From the NCBI GenBank assembly GCA_946811695.1, contig OX328128.1, positions 24,568,273-24,632,272 on the forward strand: 64,000 nt of DNA, given 5' to 3'. Positions 63,780 through 64,000 of the stretch are shown one piece after another; positions within the stretch are counted from its first letter, which is position 1, and each line of letters begins with the position of its first letter. The translations under genes and the position numbers were made by a program. A model generated the notes under the pieces. The model worked only from the letters and a program-made list of their open reading frames with translations, was not told where the DNA came from and did no database searches. The DNA comes from Gonocerus acuteangulatus. Its lineage: Eukaryota; Arthropoda; Insecta; Hemiptera; Coreidae.

Positions 63780-64000
63780 ACTTCCGGTCTGCTCTGAGCA
63801 ACCTCTATCCTGTTCCACTTCCGCTTCAATCTACAGGATTTCCGATCACATGAATATCAATTTCGGTTACTTCCGGTCAACTCATGCCTATCACTGGGTA
63901 ACTCCTGTTCGATCTGGCTCACTTCCGGTCACTCACAGACAATGGCACACTCTGACACTCCTTAATCTAGGTTACTTCCGGGCCTATATCCATCCCTGGG
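63780..64000. promoter_or_regulatory. Cluster of ACTTCCGG (ETS-type) sites
   Basis: ACTTCCGG, the reverse complement of the ETS-family core CCGGAAGT, occurs exactly at 63780, 63869, 63921 and 63974, with a near match at about 63819. Either promoter-like or a degenerate satellite with units near 53 bp. The window ends here. Confidence 0.35.

Overview
This is an AT-rich, repeat-dominated stretch of eukaryotic nuclear DNA, most likely from an arthropod or another invertebrate. The evidence is long (AT)n microsatellites, minisatellites with 27-147 bp units, tRNA- and 5S-derived SINE-like sequences, a Helitron helicase remnant, LINE 3' ends, pogo and IS630-Tc1-mariner remnants, hAT-like MITEs, and an LTR retroelement with a baculovirus-F-like Env. 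There is no operon structure, no certain host gene and no ribosomal RNA gene. One 200-bp run of N (42229-42428) is an assembly gap. The species cannot be named from the sequence alone.

The only clearly intact multi-gene unit is an endogenous-retrovirus-like (Ty3/Gypsy, errantivirus-type) element at 26325-34859. It has two 526-bp LTRs that are identical by eye, a GAAA target duplication, a tRNA-Leu-like primer-binding site, and three long open frames. Gag has two CCHC knuckles. Pol carries protease, reverse transcriptase, RNase H and integrase and lies in the -1 frame relative to Gag. Env has a signal peptide, a furin-type site, a fusion-peptide-like segment and a C-terminal membrane anchor. 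The element sits inside an older dispersed repeat. A second copy of that repeat at about 1229-2293 shows the empty site and is itself split by a hAT-like MITE.

Region by region: 0.7-3 kb holds an 86-bp satellite, the first copy of the host repeat and three inverted-repeat elements. 3-7 kb holds two LINE tails, a 147-bp tandem repeat and a reverse-strand Helitron 3' end with the helicase C-terminus. 8.5-14.5 kb holds Helitron-like elements, one with five tandem 3' ends. 15-21.4 kb holds a 110-bp array, small inverted-repeat elements, a tRNA SINE and a hAT relic. 23-26 kb holds a broken transposon-type gene and an inverted SINE pair. 26-35 kb is the retroelement. 36-38.5 kb holds 45-bp and 40-bp arrays. 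41-47 kb holds MITEs, a 27-bp array, a long inverted repeat and a 5S-derived SINE. 49-52.2 kb holds a duplicated repeat whose first copy was hit by a pogo/Tigger-like element, plus hammerhead-like motifs and an eight-unit 100-bp array. 53-64 kb holds inverted-repeat elements, a second copy of the 43-kb MITE, a hAT-type MITE with a perfect 8-bp duplication, a LINE C-terminus and a cluster of ACTTCCGG sites.

The elements relate to each other mainly by nesting. In five places a related copy elsewhere, or within the same element, supplies an uninterrupted version of the insertion site, so the order of insertion can be read directly.
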